This document shows positions 21,575 through 32,689 of a stretch of DNA of 64,000 bases, one piece after another. Position numbers and translations under genes: made by a program. The stretch is from Benincasa hispida (Eukaryota; Streptophyta; Magnoliopsida; Cucurbitales; Cucurbitaceae). Below the pieces are notes generated by a model that was not told the DNA's origin, did no database searches, and was given only the letters and a program-made list of their open reading frames with translations. The stretch is from contig NC_052349.1 in NCBI RefSeq assembly GCF_009727055.1, positions 92,816,770 to 92,880,769 on the forward strand. The letters are read 5' to 3'. The stretch's first letter is position 1; every line of letters starts with the position of its first letter.

Positions 21575-23680
21575 TGTTAGGGTTGATGCCTTAAATCTCG
21601 TAGGGTCCTGTAGTTTGTAAACACTTGTATGAACAAACATTTTGTGATTTATAATTTGAGATATTTTACACACTTCAGTCTATGCAATGTGAGATATTTT
21701 AGTTGCATTAACCACAAACCAATAAACTAAGATCCCTGATTATCGTTGTAACTTAAGCATGTATGTGGAGACACACAAGTGGATCATGCTTTAAATGTTA
21801 ACCTCAATGATCTATAGTATATGAATAAAGGAGGGATACCTTATCCTAATGACACTACGAGTGTGACCCACTTTATAGGTGTTACAAATGTTGTAAAGTA
21901 CTATAAATGATCCGATCCTGATCATTCGTGTATTAGACATGCGAGCGGAGATACTCTATACAAAGGAGCTTGTATAAGACCGGATCATGAAATATTTAGT
22001 CTCGTTATATAACGTCATTCATAATTGAGACTTTCATTTCACTAGGATGACCATGGGTAACATGACCTTAATTCTGAGTGAGTTGTGAACAACTGCCTAT
22101 GAAGGCGGTCATTTGATTTGTATGGTGAGAGTGGCCAGATCGTCGATTCAACAAGCCCACCATTTTGGGGATTCATCTTATTGAGAAGCTGGGAACTCAA
22201 CTACACAAGATGGAATTCACTTCTTCCCCGAAGCAGGGTTAAGTAGATAAATTACTCCCTTAAGGGCTAATTCCAGGGCTTGAACAATGTGGTGCCACAC
22301 CTTCTCTTGGCCTGAGAGGGATTTAGTCATAGTGNTCCCCGAAGCAGGGTTAAGTAGATAAATTACTCCCTTAAGGGCTAATTCCAGGGCTTGAACAATG
22401 TGGTGCCACACCTTCTCTTGGCTCGAAAAGGATTTAGTCATAGTGAGACTATGATCTATTATTCATTAGAGGAATCAATGGTACTTAAGGAGTTAGTTGT
22501 AACTATAGGGGCAAAACAGTAAATTGGTCCAACTGTAGTTACAAGCAATTTGTGAAGGGTCATCGTATTGTCGACTGGTTATATCCAATGGATACAGAAA
22601 TATATCTATAGTGCGAAGAGTGCAGTTGTCGGTCACGGATGGTAGATATCGTGATTAAAGAGTTTAGTCAGTTATTCATGTACTGTTTGAGCTTCAATCT
22701 ACAGGTCATAAGGTCCCCTTGGTAGCTCAATAGATTCAAGTTGAGAATCAATTTTTTGGTTAGTTTGAAATGTTCAAATTAACAAAAGGGAATTTGATTA
22801 TATATGATATAACTAAATTAATTCAATTATATATGATATAATTGTTTTAATGTATTTGATACATTATTATTTTATTTGAGGAATTAATATAAATATGATT
22901 TATATTAAATGTCATAAAAGAGAAACAGAATTATGATTTATATGTTGCATATGATGCAATATTAAAATTATAGATCATAAATATAGTATGATAAATTATT
23001 TATTATATTTATTTATTAATTATTAATTATGAGATAATTAATTTTCTTTTTCTCTAATAACAACCTTAGTGGGTGGTTTTTAGACCGTTTATGGCAATTG
23101 TGGGATAAAGATGAAAAATAGTTTTTCATCATTGATTCCACGCGCAACATGTAATCAGATGATCTATCGAGTAAAAGAAGTTTTACTACACGATAGCCTT
23201 AGAGAGTCTAAATGATCGAGGGTCGAGTCTATGCGATAGACTATCTTCTACACGATACTTCTGTTCATCACTCGGATCATTTTTCCTCTTCCATTCCTCC
23301 ATCCCTCTATTCAAAATCATACAGAGCCCACAACTTTTGGATTCTCACAACGAGAATACTAAGGTAATCTTATGGTGGTGTCGAGTTATGTTCGAGGATG
23401 GAGGATCGAGTTTTACTCGCTAGTGATCGAGGATTTTCCAGTTGCTCGTTGCGTTCGTGCTTATTTGCTGAGTTGCTGAACGATTGAGGGAAATATGTGA
23501 AGAAAGGGTTCTTCAAAGGTATTGTCAATCGATCCCTTGTATTTATTTAAGAAGCATGTTGTAATATAGTCTATAATGCATAATCGTTTCTGTTTGATTG
23601 TAAATATTTATGTTCTTTCACAATGGAGTTTGGAACGATCCGCTTTTGTTCACTGGTCCTCTAGTTTTAGAGTTCCTTCA
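21575..23680 (+). repeat. 5' LTR of copia B
   Basis: TGTTAGGGTTGATGCC at the start, AGAGTTCCTTCA at the end, followed by AT and the PBS. It measures 2106 bp, but includes a probable false duplication of ~111 bp at 22225-22445, so about 1995 bp is the likelier length. A CGATCG-type cluster lies at 23140-23290. Confidence 0.9.
22225..22445. repeat. N-flanked near-perfect duplication (assembly join)
   Basis: Positions 22225-22334 and 22336-22445 are near-identical 110-bp copies, differing mainly in 'ggcctgagaggg' versus 'ggctcgaaaagg', with one N at 22335 exactly between them. Other LTRs of the family have one copy. This looks like unmerged contig ends. Confidence 0.9.
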
Positions 23681-23682
23681 AT

Positions 23683-23695
23683 TGGTATCAGAGCC
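23683..23695 (+). other. Primer binding site, initiator Met tRNA
   Basis: TGGTATCAGAGCC, the standard plant copia PBS complementary to the 3' end of tRNA-iMet, two bases after the LTR end. Confidence 0.95.
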
Positions 23696-24004
23696 AAGTT
23701 GTTCTGATTTTTCAAATTCCATTGTTGTATTGAATTTCATTTACAGTCTTTGATGATTTATGCAATGCATTTAAGTGTTAGATGTGTTTGTGGAGTTGTT
23801 GATGGATGTTTTCGGGATGATTGCCTCTGTTTAAAGCTTTCTTTACTTTTTCATAAGTTAATTTGTAAGGGCCCTAACGTTTTTTGGCATAATTAACTTG
23901 CTATCGAGTCTTTATTCAAGTTTTTGTTTATTTGAGTCGTTCGTGATGAAGCTTCAGACGCAAGGAGTTGTTGTTCACTTCGAGGAAGAAGGTGAATCGT
24001 TGGT

Positions 24005-24510
24005 CGCATCGTGTGACCCAAGCTAAACAATCGTTTAGATTTGGCTATGCGATCATGTAGAAAAGTTCTACTCGATCATGTAGTATTTGCTAAACGATCG
24101 CATAGCTAATGTTATGCGATCGAGTAAGAGTTTACTCGATCGTGTTGCGTTGGCTAGTCGATCGCGTAGACGCTCGGGGTAAACGATCGTTGAGTATGTG
24201 ATACTCGATGCATGGCACGCGATAAATGATCATGTAGGCTAGCATGCTCATTGCATAGTCACTAGCTACTTGATCACTTGGTATACGATACTCGACACTT
24301 GCTTCTCGATCGTTTAGACAATCATGCTCATCGAATAGTCGTTGTCTGCACAATCGCATAGCATGCGTTACTTGATGTGTGTTGCACGATCATCTGGCCT
24401 TCATGCTCATCGCATAATCCTAAGGCACGCGATCCATGCTACACGATCATTTATACTCGATAGGCATTACTCAACGATCTGAAGGAGATGCTACACGATC
24501 AAGTGACGAG
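24005..24510. repeat. CGATCG-rich degenerate repeat cluster
   Basis: Dozens of near-copies of a ~10-bp word such as 'acgatcgtttag', 'cgatcgcatag', 'ctcgatcgtgt' and 'gcgatcgagtaa' are spaced roughly every 15-30 bp and are self-complementary around CGATCG. Similar clusters lie at 23140-23290, 43680-44060, 51400-51700 and 52250-52440, all in LTR or leader of this family. Confidence 0.8.
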
Positions 24511-24731
24511 GCTTTGCCCGGGTGGTTTAAGACCCAGTTTGTCTATTTGAACCGGTTGACTCAATATTTTTTGTAATAGTTAGTTTTTCTTTTCGATTTT
24601 AAGGCCTATTATCCCAGTCCATCAATTTTTATTTAATATACATGTGATGTATGTTTAATTATATGTCATAATGTATGTCATATAGTTTTAAAACCCACCA
24701 TAGGTTATGCATTTTATTCATGCATCATCTT

Positions 24732-25047
24732 TATATTATAAGTGTTATAATATAGTAGTTTGCACGATTAAATTACATTAAAGTACGCTCATGTATCATA
24801 TAATATAAGATTTATAATATATACATGCATCATCTTTATATTATAAGTGTTATAGTATAAGGGTGTATGTTAACATGCATGCTTAGTTCATTACTTGTAA
24901 ATATAAAAGTTATATTTAGTAACGAATGGACATTGCATGAAGCATGACACTTAGGTTTATTTATAAAAGTTATAAATACCTTGTGAATGTCTAGCTTAGC
25001 AATGTGGTTAATTTTAGTTGTTTCATTTTTTATAAGTGTTATAATTA
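24732..25047 (+). other. Series of short AT hairpins in the leader
   Basis: Inverted repeats with a 3-nt loop lie at 24732-24754 (10-bp arms, loop GTG), 24837-24859 (loop GTG, one wobble), 24898-24918 (9-bp arms, loop AAG), 24959-24977 (8-bp arms, loop AAG) and about 25028-25047 (loop GTG). Copies of several of them occur in the D leader at 56372-56510 and in the C leader at about 51030-51180. Confidence 0.7.
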
Positions 25048-25620
25048 ATGAAATTAGAATTAAAATCAATAAAAAAAGACATGCATGCAAACTTAAGCTT
25101 TAATCATGTTTTAAAAGAGTTTTAAAATTTGATTGAGATATACATAAGATTACGGTTCTAATAAGATTAGATACCTAAGGTTAATCTTTTAATTCGGTTT
25201 AATAGGATTAAATTGACTAATAAAAGATTGAATATGTACCAAATCTATCCATAAGGGACCTTTTGGCTAAGGCTGGTTTTGGCTAGGCTGGGGTACTTAA
25301 GTTGATGGAAATGTCGCACTCCTACCTGGAAATCTACCTAGAAAGGTGAATTAGATAGATTTGTTGCATGCATGCAAATTTGATGAAAGTCTGTTAAAGT
25401 GTGTAATAAGACTTGAATCAAACTTGTTTAATTATCAAAAGCAAGTGTTGTTTTTTAGCAAATTAAACATCCACTTAGATAAAATCAGTAGCCGGATTTT
25501 CTAAGTTAATGAATCCCTAGGCAGAACATTCAGTGGGATGTACTTGGGGTATATGATACTTCACTTTACCTCTACACGTTTCTCCCTAAAAAGTTCACAC
25601 TATGAGATCTAACCTCGGCC

Positions 25621-25812
25621 TCGAGGCACCCCGGGAGTGTCCCTTTATAGGATCGCATTTGGGTAGGTCAATACCAAGGTGAATGGAGAGAATGTTCATA
25701 GTAAGTGGGAGCGGGATGTGTGACAACATATCCCTCGGTCTCTCTTATTAGGTTGGATAACGTTTTCATGCATCGCCTTAAGGCACCCTGGGAATGTCCC
25801 CCTAAAGGATGG
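25621..25812 (+). other. Twice-repeated leader motif
   Basis: Two copies (25621-25653 and about 25774-25812) share 'aggcaccc', 'gggagtgtccc'/'gggaatgtccc' and then 'aggat'. The equivalent pairs in C (50128-50169 and 50282-50330, minus) and in D (57271-57310 and 57438-57475) keep the spacing near 150 bp. Confidence 0.65.
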
Positions 25813-26232
25813 TTGTATTTGCATAACTCTTTATCTGATCTCCAGAAATGGATAGGGTTACTTTAGTCTCTTGTCCTAATCTATTTTTCCTTACGGTGAG
25901 TGCATTAGAGCAAGACTCTAGGGCCTAAAATGAAGGGTTACACTTACACGAAATTGTTAAGAATGTTAACAAATTCTGGCACGAACAATGGTGACTGTTA
26001 GATTCAGTTACAAGAAGTTGTTTCTGTCTAATGGTTGAGATTGTCTCATTCCAGTGAAGGGGCACTTGTTCACCCCAACGATGACTTTTGTCCTGCCTCA
26101 CTGGGGCATCATTACAAAATAGATGTCACTTAGGATACAGATAGAACTATTTTGCTAAAACTTATTTGGTGTTAAAAGCGGTAATGCAAGTAGACTCATT
26201 AAGTTTGTTCTTTTTTCAGCAACTTTCTTATT

Positions 26233-26561
26233 ATGGCTACCGCTACTCTTGTACTTTTAGCCGCTGATAAACTGACTGGCAAGAGCTACGCTAGTTAGAA
26301 AAATACGATAAACACAATACTAATCATCGATGACCTGAGGTTCGTCCTTATGAAGGATTGTCCTCCTATTCCACCTCCCAAAGCCGCTTGAAATGTTCGA
26401 GAGGCATACGAGAAGTGGAAACGAGCGAACGAGAAGGCCCGAGCGTACATCTTGGCCAGCCTTAACGACGTTTTGGCCAAGAAGCATGAGCCCATGATCA
26501 CTGCACGTGAGATCATGAAGTCCCTGAGGGGAATATTCAGACAACCATCCGCGCAGCTCAG
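26233..26561 (+). pseudogene. Copia B gag, N-terminal part
   Basis: The ATG at 26233 gives 'MATATLVLLAADKLTG', the same start as the gag of C at 49707. A stop follows at codon 22 and another after 'PPPKAA'. The frame continues 'NVREAYEKWKRANEKARAY' and 'VLAKKHEPMITAREIMKSL' to 'QPSAQL', where the gypsy-type insertion begins at the CTCAG target site. It resumes at 30689. Confidence 0.8.
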
Positions 26562-28522
26562 TGATGACGGGAAATTGGAAGTCAATTTTACTCGACAACC
26601 AACTTCCCTTGGACGCGGTATGTGATGCATGTTCCTAAGATATGCGTTGATATTCATGCGTCGATGGTCATGCGTTGGAATGAAAATTGCGTTAACAAAT
26701 GTATGCGATGACCATGCGTCCTGCCACAAGTTTTCTTGCGCTGGAACCAAGTATAATTCCAACGCAAGTTTCTCGGGTAATCCGAGGTCGAACACAGGGA
26801 CTTATAGCTATATGTTTGCGGTGATGTGCATGCGGCAGCTTGAATAAAAGAATTGAGGGGATGTTGCTAAGTTAATCCTACTTCTACTCCTATCTAACAG
26901 ACAACGCATTGAGAATATGCATGAAAAGTAAAGATGCGACAAACCTTGACATGAAATAAATGTGTGGGAAAATAGATAAAATGCGGAGATGATTTCATTG
27001 CAACCCTTAAGAGTGACCGCAAGGGCAACCCTAGAAAACGCAAACTAATGCGATCATGCAACACTCATACAATAGTAAACCACCTCTCGGTGTGAATGCT
27101 ACGGCTTCTAATGCTAAAACGCATGTGATGTATGTGCAGAGGTGTCTATAGGGCCTACACATAAGCCTCTAATTCTTGTCTATGCGATGATACACAAACA
27201 ACGCGACCACATATCATCATTCCTATTCCTAGGGTGCATGTGATGCAGTGTTGACAAACAAAGCTTATCTCTAAGTCCCTATCTCTTGCTTATGCCGATC
27301 TAATCTCGCTCTCTCGAGTCTAGATTTTAACCTAGCTCTCTCGAGTCATTAGGTTCTTTCTTTAAACTCGCTCTCGAGAAGCTCTAAAGGGGTGTTGGGC
27401 ACAACATAAGACAAGACAAACGCATGAACTTGGTTGACGCAAGATTGTTGCTATCCCTAGTGAATAATGCATACCTTGCCTAATGCATCCAACCACTTAC
27501 CCTCCCGGGCAGTTGATTGTTGCTGACTTCACTCATAGACAAGCAATGCATTAGCATAGGACAGGCGTTGCGTAGGCTTCACACTAAGCAAATAAGGTTA
27601 CTCACACACTCGCGCAACGCACACCTTTCGGTGGGTTGCTACATGCTTCATATTCCTAATCCACATGACTAAGTATGCAATACCCAAGTAATCCTACTAA
27701 GTGTTGCAATGAAAGTAAAGATGCTAAGCAAATAAGATGGAGATGGAGTCGAGGAACAAAGAAATTCATTGAAAACAGATTGTATTAATTCCTTAATTCC
27801 AAAATGTCATACAATACAATGTTGGAAAAAAAGAATGACCGGCTAGAGCAAAGCTTTGCTTCCAGTGGATGTGCATCAAGGCTGCCGGTGGTGCCATGGA
27901 TGGACGAAGAGCTGACTCTTTTGAGATCTAGCTCTGATTGAGACTCCGGTCGTCACTCGAATGGATGAAGGAGGTGAAGAACTCTCATCATCTTCTCACG
28001 CGTTTTGTCTGGATCGCGAGAAAAATTCCTCGATTGAGAATTTCGGATGATTGAATTTCAGCTCTTCGGCCTCTATTTATAGAGCTTGGGTCGCCGACAA
28101 CATTAATTGGACTGCTCTGAGCTTGGGTCCCCGACAGCATTCGCTTAATACCGCAACTCTACACGATGACCACATTCGCTTGACAAGCGCAACTCCCATG
28201 CGATGGACGCATACGGCTGATTACCACAACATCCATACATTGATCGATGCGTTTGCCTTTGCGATGGAGTGTTTATCCGCATGCGGTCGTCTGTGCGTTG
28301 GTCTGGTTTCAACGTTTGCATTCATTTCCTGCATTAGCTACAAAAATAGAACATTGAACGCATAATTAACGCAAAGTAACGGGTTAGCTGAGATTCATCA
28401 TGCTGATCGACGAAAACTCTTTTTCTCGTGAATTCCTTTCATGATCGACGCATATTCTGCCTAACAACCTTCATAATTCTAAGTAAAAGGCCTAAGATAA
28501 CATGCATTTCTGCATGTCATCA
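26562..28522 (-). repeat. Downstream LTR of the composite
   Basis: It is 1961 bp, nearly identical to 28548-30688 along its length but lacking ~180 bp (the counterpart of about 30125-30300). No open frame is supported. Confidence 0.88.
28073..28082 (-). promoter_or_regulatory. TATA box of the gypsy-type LTR (downstream copy)
   Basis: CTATAAATAG on the minus strand. The equivalent sites are 30079-30088 in the other LTR, CTATAAATC at 58930 and CCATAAATAG at 62395 in the related plus-strand solo LTRs, so it is positionally conserved. Confidence 0.65.
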
Positions 28523-28547
28523 CACCTCGGCAACGGCACCAAAAACT
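28523..28547 (-). other. 25-bp internal domain with PBS
   Basis: On the minus strand: AGTTTT, then TGGTGCCGTTGCCGAGG, then TG, and immediately the next LTR. The 17-mer matches the gypsy PBS style (TGGCGCCGTTGCCGGGG) of Athila/Tat-type elements. There is no polypurine tract and no coding sequence. Confidence 0.8.
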
Positions 28548-30688
28548 TGATGACGGGAAATTGGAAGTCAATTTTACTCGACAACCAACTTCCTTTGGAC
28601 GTGGTATGCGATGCATGTTCCTAAGATATGCGTTGATAGTCATGCGTCGATGATCATGCGTTGGAATGAAAAATGCGTTAAACGAATGTATGCGATGACC
28701 ATGCGTCTTGCCACAAGTTTTCTTGCGTTCACGCCAAGTATAACATGGACGCAAGTTTCTCGGATAATCCGAAGTCGAACACAGGGACTTGTAGCTATAT
28801 GTTTGCGGTGATGTGCATGCGGCGGTTTAAATAAAAGAATGGAGGGGATGTTGCTAAGTTAATCCTACTCCTACTTCTATCTAACAGATAATGCAATGAG
28901 AATATGCATGAAAGGTAGAGATGCGACAAACCTTGACATGAAATAAATGTATGAGAAAATAGATAAAATGCAGAGATGTTTTCATTGCAACTTAAGAGTG
29001 ATCGCAAGGGCAACCCTAGTCAACACAAACTAATGCGATCATGCAACACTCATATAATAGTAAACCACCTCTCGGTGCGAATGCTACGGCGTTCTAATGC
29101 TAGAACGCATGCGATGTATGTGCAGAGGTGTCTATAGGGCCTACATATAAGCCTCTAATTCTTGTCTATGCGATGATACACAAACAAGGCGATCACATAT
29201 CATCATTCCTATTCCTAGGGTGCATGCGATGCAGTGTTGACAAACAGAGTTTATCTCTAAGTCCCTATCTCTTGCTTATGCTGATCTAATCTCGCTCTCT
29301 CGAGTCTAGATTCTAACCTAGCTCTCTCGAGTCATTAGGTTCTTTCTTTAGACTCTCTCTCAAATAGCTCTAAAGGGGTGTTGGGCATAACATAAGACAA
29401 GACAAACGCATGAACTTGGTTGAGGCAAGATTGTTACTATCCCTAGTGAACAACGCATACCTTGCTTAATGCGTCCAACCACTTAGCCTCCCGGGCAGTT
29501 GATTGTTGCTGACTTCATTCATAGACAAGCAATGCGTTAGCCTATAGACAAGCGTTGCAGCAGCCTTCACACTAAGAAAATAAGGTTACTCACACACTTG
29601 CGCAACGCACACCTCTCGATGGGTTGCTACATGCTTCATATTCCTAATCCACATGACTAAGTATGCAATACCCAACTAATTCCACTAAATGCTGCAATGA
29701 AAGTAAAGATGCTAAGCAAAGAAGATGGAGATGGAGTCCAAGGAACAGAGAAATGCATTGAAAACAGATTGTATTAATTCCTTAATTCCAAAATATCATA
29801 CAATACAATGTAGGGAAAAGAAAGGAAAAAGAAATGATCAGCTGGAAGCAAAGCTTTGCTTCCAGTGGATGTGCGTCAAGGCTGCCGGTGGTGCCATGGA
29901 TGGGCGGAGGAGCTGACTCTCTCGATCTAGCTCCGGTCAAAGGCTTCGATCGTCACTCGGAATGGTTGAAGGAGGTGAAGAACTCTCAACCATCTTCTCA
30001 CGCATTTTGTCTGGATCGCGGGAAAAATCCTCGGTTGAGGGATAATCTCCAAATGATTGAATTTCAACTCTTCGGCCTCTATTTATAGAGCTTGGGTCGC
30101 CGACAACATTAATTGGACTGCTCTGAGTCTGACATTCGGCACGTTCGTCCTTTCTAAACCTCTGCCACTAACGGCGTGGTAGGTGAAATGTCAACATCAT
30201 CTTTGAATTTTCTCGAGGTAGATGCGTTGATACGTTCATTCCACCTACCTTGTGTTGATTCTATTAGTTGCGTTGTCGTGTAGCCGCAATCATTCAATGA
30301 CCGCATTCGCTTAATATCGCAACTCTACACGATGACCACATTCGCTTGACGAGCGTAACTTCCATGCGATGGATGCAAACGGCTGATTACTGCAACATCC
30401 ATACGTTGATCGATGCGTTTGCCTTTGCGATGGAGTGTTTCTCCGCATGCGATCGTCTATGCGGTGGTCCGGTTTCCACGTTTGCGTTCATTTCCTGCAT
30501 TAGCTACAAAAATAGAACATTGAACGCATAATTAACGCAAAGTAACGGGTTAGCTGAGATTCATCATGCTGATCGACGCAAACTCTTTTTCTCATGAATT
30601 CCTTTCATGATCGACGCATATTTTGCCTAACAACCTTCATAATTCTAAGTTAAAGGCCTAAGATGACATGCATTTCTGCATGTCATCA
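28548..30688 (-). repeat. Upstream LTR of the composite
   Basis: It is 2141 bp and begins, in sense, with a perfect-stem GAAA hairpin (30688-30661). The TATA box is at 30079-30088. It includes a ~180-bp segment missing from the other copy. Confidence 0.88.
30079..30088 (-). promoter_or_regulatory. TATA box of the gypsy-type LTR (upstream copy)
   Basis: CTATAAATAG on the minus strand, preceded in sense by GACCCAAGCT, as in the downstream LTR. Confidence 0.65.
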
Positions 30689-31275
30689 CTCAGGCACAAC
30701 ACTCTTAAGTTTATCTTCAACTTCAAAATGAAGGAGGGAACATCTATTTATCAACTTGTTCTGAACATGATGGTCTACTTCAACATGGCGGAGATGAATG
30801 GGTCGAGCATTGATGAGGCCAGCTGAGTTAGCATAATTCTTGAGTTGTTACCAAAAATCTTCCTTTATTTTATAAACAACGTTGTTCTGAACAAGCTTGA
30901 CTATAACCTTACAACTCTACTGAATGAGTTGCATACATTTTAATCCTTACTAAAAAGTAAGGAGAAGAATGTTAGTGAGGCAAATGTTGCTTCATCTTCC
31001 AAAAAGTTCTGCCGAGGTTTGACCTCAGGAATTAAGTCTGCACCTTCTTCTTCTGGCACCAGCAAGTGGAGAAGAAGAAGGATAGTAAGGGGATGGGGAA
31101 AGCGCCTGCTAACCCACAACCTGCTGCTCCGCGAGGTAGGCAACCAACGCCGGTTCACAAGGGAAAATATTTCCACTGCAACTAAGACAGGCACTGAAAG
31201 CGGAATTGCCCAAGATATTTGGCTGAGAAGAAGAAGGCCAAACAAGATAAATACGATTTACTGGTTTTAGAGACT
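30689..31275 (+). pseudogene. Copia B gag, C-terminal part
   Basis: It resumes from the target site: 'QAQHS' frame scraps, then 'MKEGTSIYQLVLNMMVYFNM', 'EMNGSSIDEAS', 'NKLDYNLTTLLNELHTF' and 'SEANVASSSKKF', in several frames. The zinc knuckle region near 31170 ('KYFHCN') is frame-shifted and the first Cys is Tyr. Dead. Confidence 0.75.
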
Positions 31276-32620
31276 TGTTTAGTGGAGAATGATGATTCTG
31301 GCTAGATTATTGACTCTGAGGCCACTAACCATGTTTGTTCTTCATTTCAGGGAATTAGTTCCTGGCGGTAGCTTGAGGCTAGTGAGATGACAATGCGAGT
31401 TGGAATTGGGCACGTCATCTCAGTTGTGGCAATGAGAGGTCTCCGGTTGACTTTACAAAATAGGTTTATCATTCTGAATGATGTGTATGTAGTTCCCGGG
31501 TTAAAGAGGAACTTAATTTTTGTAAAGTTGTTGCTTGAATGTAAATACACCTTGAATTTTTCAGTAAATAAAGTGTTTATTTCAAAAGATGGTATTGATA
31601 TATGTTCAGCTCAAATGGGAAAAAATTTGTATGTGCTAAGGCCGTTAGCAACAATTCCCTCCATAACATAGAGATGTTTAAAATTGTAGTAACTCAAAAC
31701 AAACTACTTAAAGTTTCTCCTAAAGAAAATGTCTAACTTTGGCACCTACGTTTAAGGCACATCAATCTCAATAGAACTGAAAGGTTAGTGAAGAATGGAC
31801 TTCTAAATAAGTTAGAAGAAAATTCTTTACCTGTGTGCAAGTCATGCCTTGAAGGCAAAATGACTAAAAGACCTTTTACTGGAAAAGGTTATAGGGCCAA
31901 AGAGCCTCTAGAGTTAGTGCATTCAGACCTTTGTGGTCCGATGAATATGCGAGCCAGGGGAGGCTATGAATACTTCATCATTTTTACTGATGATTATTTG
32001 AGGTATGGGTACGTTTATTTAATGCAACATAAGTCTGAGTCCTTTGAAAAGTTCAAAGAGTTCAAGGCTGAAGTTGAAAATGCATTAAGTAAAACAATTT
32101 AAACACTTTGATCTGATCGAGATGGAGAGTTTTTGGATTCTGAGTTCCAGAACTATTTGATAGAATATGAAATAGTTTCTCAACTCTCAGCACCTGGTAC
32201 ACCTCAGCAGAATAGTGTATCGGAAAGAAGAAATCGAATCTTGTTGGACATGGTTCGATCGATGATGAGTTGTGCTTCCTTACCGAACTCATTTTGGGGT
32301 TTTGCAGTAGAGATTGTAGCTTACATCATGAATTGTGTTCCCTCCAAGAGTGTTGCCAGAACACATTTGGAGTTATGGAACGGGCATAAAGCTAGTTTAC
32401 GTCACTTTCGCATTTGGGGTTATCCAGTACATATGCTTAAGGTTAATCCTAAGAAATTGGAACCACGTTCGAGGCTATGCCTATTGTAGGCAACCCCAAA
32501 GCGACACGATGGGGTCACTTTTATGATCCTAAGGAAAACAAAGTGTTTGTATCAACAAACGCTACTTTTCTTAAGGAGGATCATATAAGGGAGCAATCTT
32601 AGAAGCAAAATCGTGTTGAG
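31276..32620 (+). pseudogene. Copia B protease and integrase
   Basis: Protease: 'IIDSEATNHVCSSF', the catalytic DSG changed to DSE, and the preceding Trp codon is TAG. Pre-integrase: 'YVVPGLKRNLIFVK', 'LNKLEENSLPVCKSCLEGKMTKRPF'. Integrase core: first Asp in 'LVHSDLCGP', second in 'SDRDGEF', Glu in 'NSVSERRNR', so the DDE triad is readable but stops separate the first two parts. It ends 'FRIWGYPVHMLKVNPKKLE' and 'STNATFLKEDHI'. The protein would have cut and joined element cDNA. Confidence 0.8.
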
Positions 32621-32689
32621 TGAGCTTTCCAAAGAAACTACTGAAACTTCAACAAAAGTTATTGAATAGCCTACTACCATAATAAGAGT

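Larger units (their letters stand above)
23696..26232 (+). other. Untranslated leader of copia B
   Basis: About 2.5 kb between the PBS and the gag ATG with no long ORF, which is long for a copia element. The same leader, in the same order, recurs in C (49708-51997, minus) and D (56204-57900). It holds a CGATCG-rich block, AT hairpins and a repeated G/C-rich motif, annotated separately. Conservation across copies suggests RNA-level function (packaging, translation or structure); that is inference. Confidence 0.8.
26562..30688 (-). mobile_element. Gypsy-type LTR-PBS-LTR composite, TSD CTCAG
   Basis: Two direct LTR copies (28548-30688 first in sense, then 26562-28522) separated by only 25 bp that contain a PBS-like sequence. 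Each LTR begins TGATGACATGCA and ends CCCGTCATCA in minus orientation. The unit is flanked by CTCAG at 26557-26561 and 30689-30693, a 5-bp target duplication, and it interrupts the gag of copia B cleanly. No gag-pol is present. The LTRs relate to the solo LTRs at 58423 and 61926. The PBS type points to the Athila/Tat side of Ty3/gypsy, with moderate confidence. Confidence 0.88.

Noticed and set aside
24005..24510. A CRISPR array or centromeric satellite
   Set aside because: The words are degenerate, irregularly spaced and palindromic, without constant repeats or spacers, and they lie in a retrotransposon leader.
26295..26795. A 166-residue minus-strand ORF
   Set aside because: It is antisense to copia B gag and crosses the junction with the gypsy-type LTR; no family is recognised.
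28523..28547. A tRNA gene or tRNA fragment
   Set aside because: Only the 3'-end complement of a tRNA is present, directly after an LTR: this is a primer binding site. No complete tRNA cloverleaf was noticed elsewhere.
26562..30688. A DNA transposon with terminal inverted repeats TGATGAC...GTCATCA
   Set aside because: The interior is two long direct repeats with a gypsy-type PBS between them, and the target duplication is 5 bp. The inverted ends are the TG...CA tips plus the terminal hairpin of LTRs.
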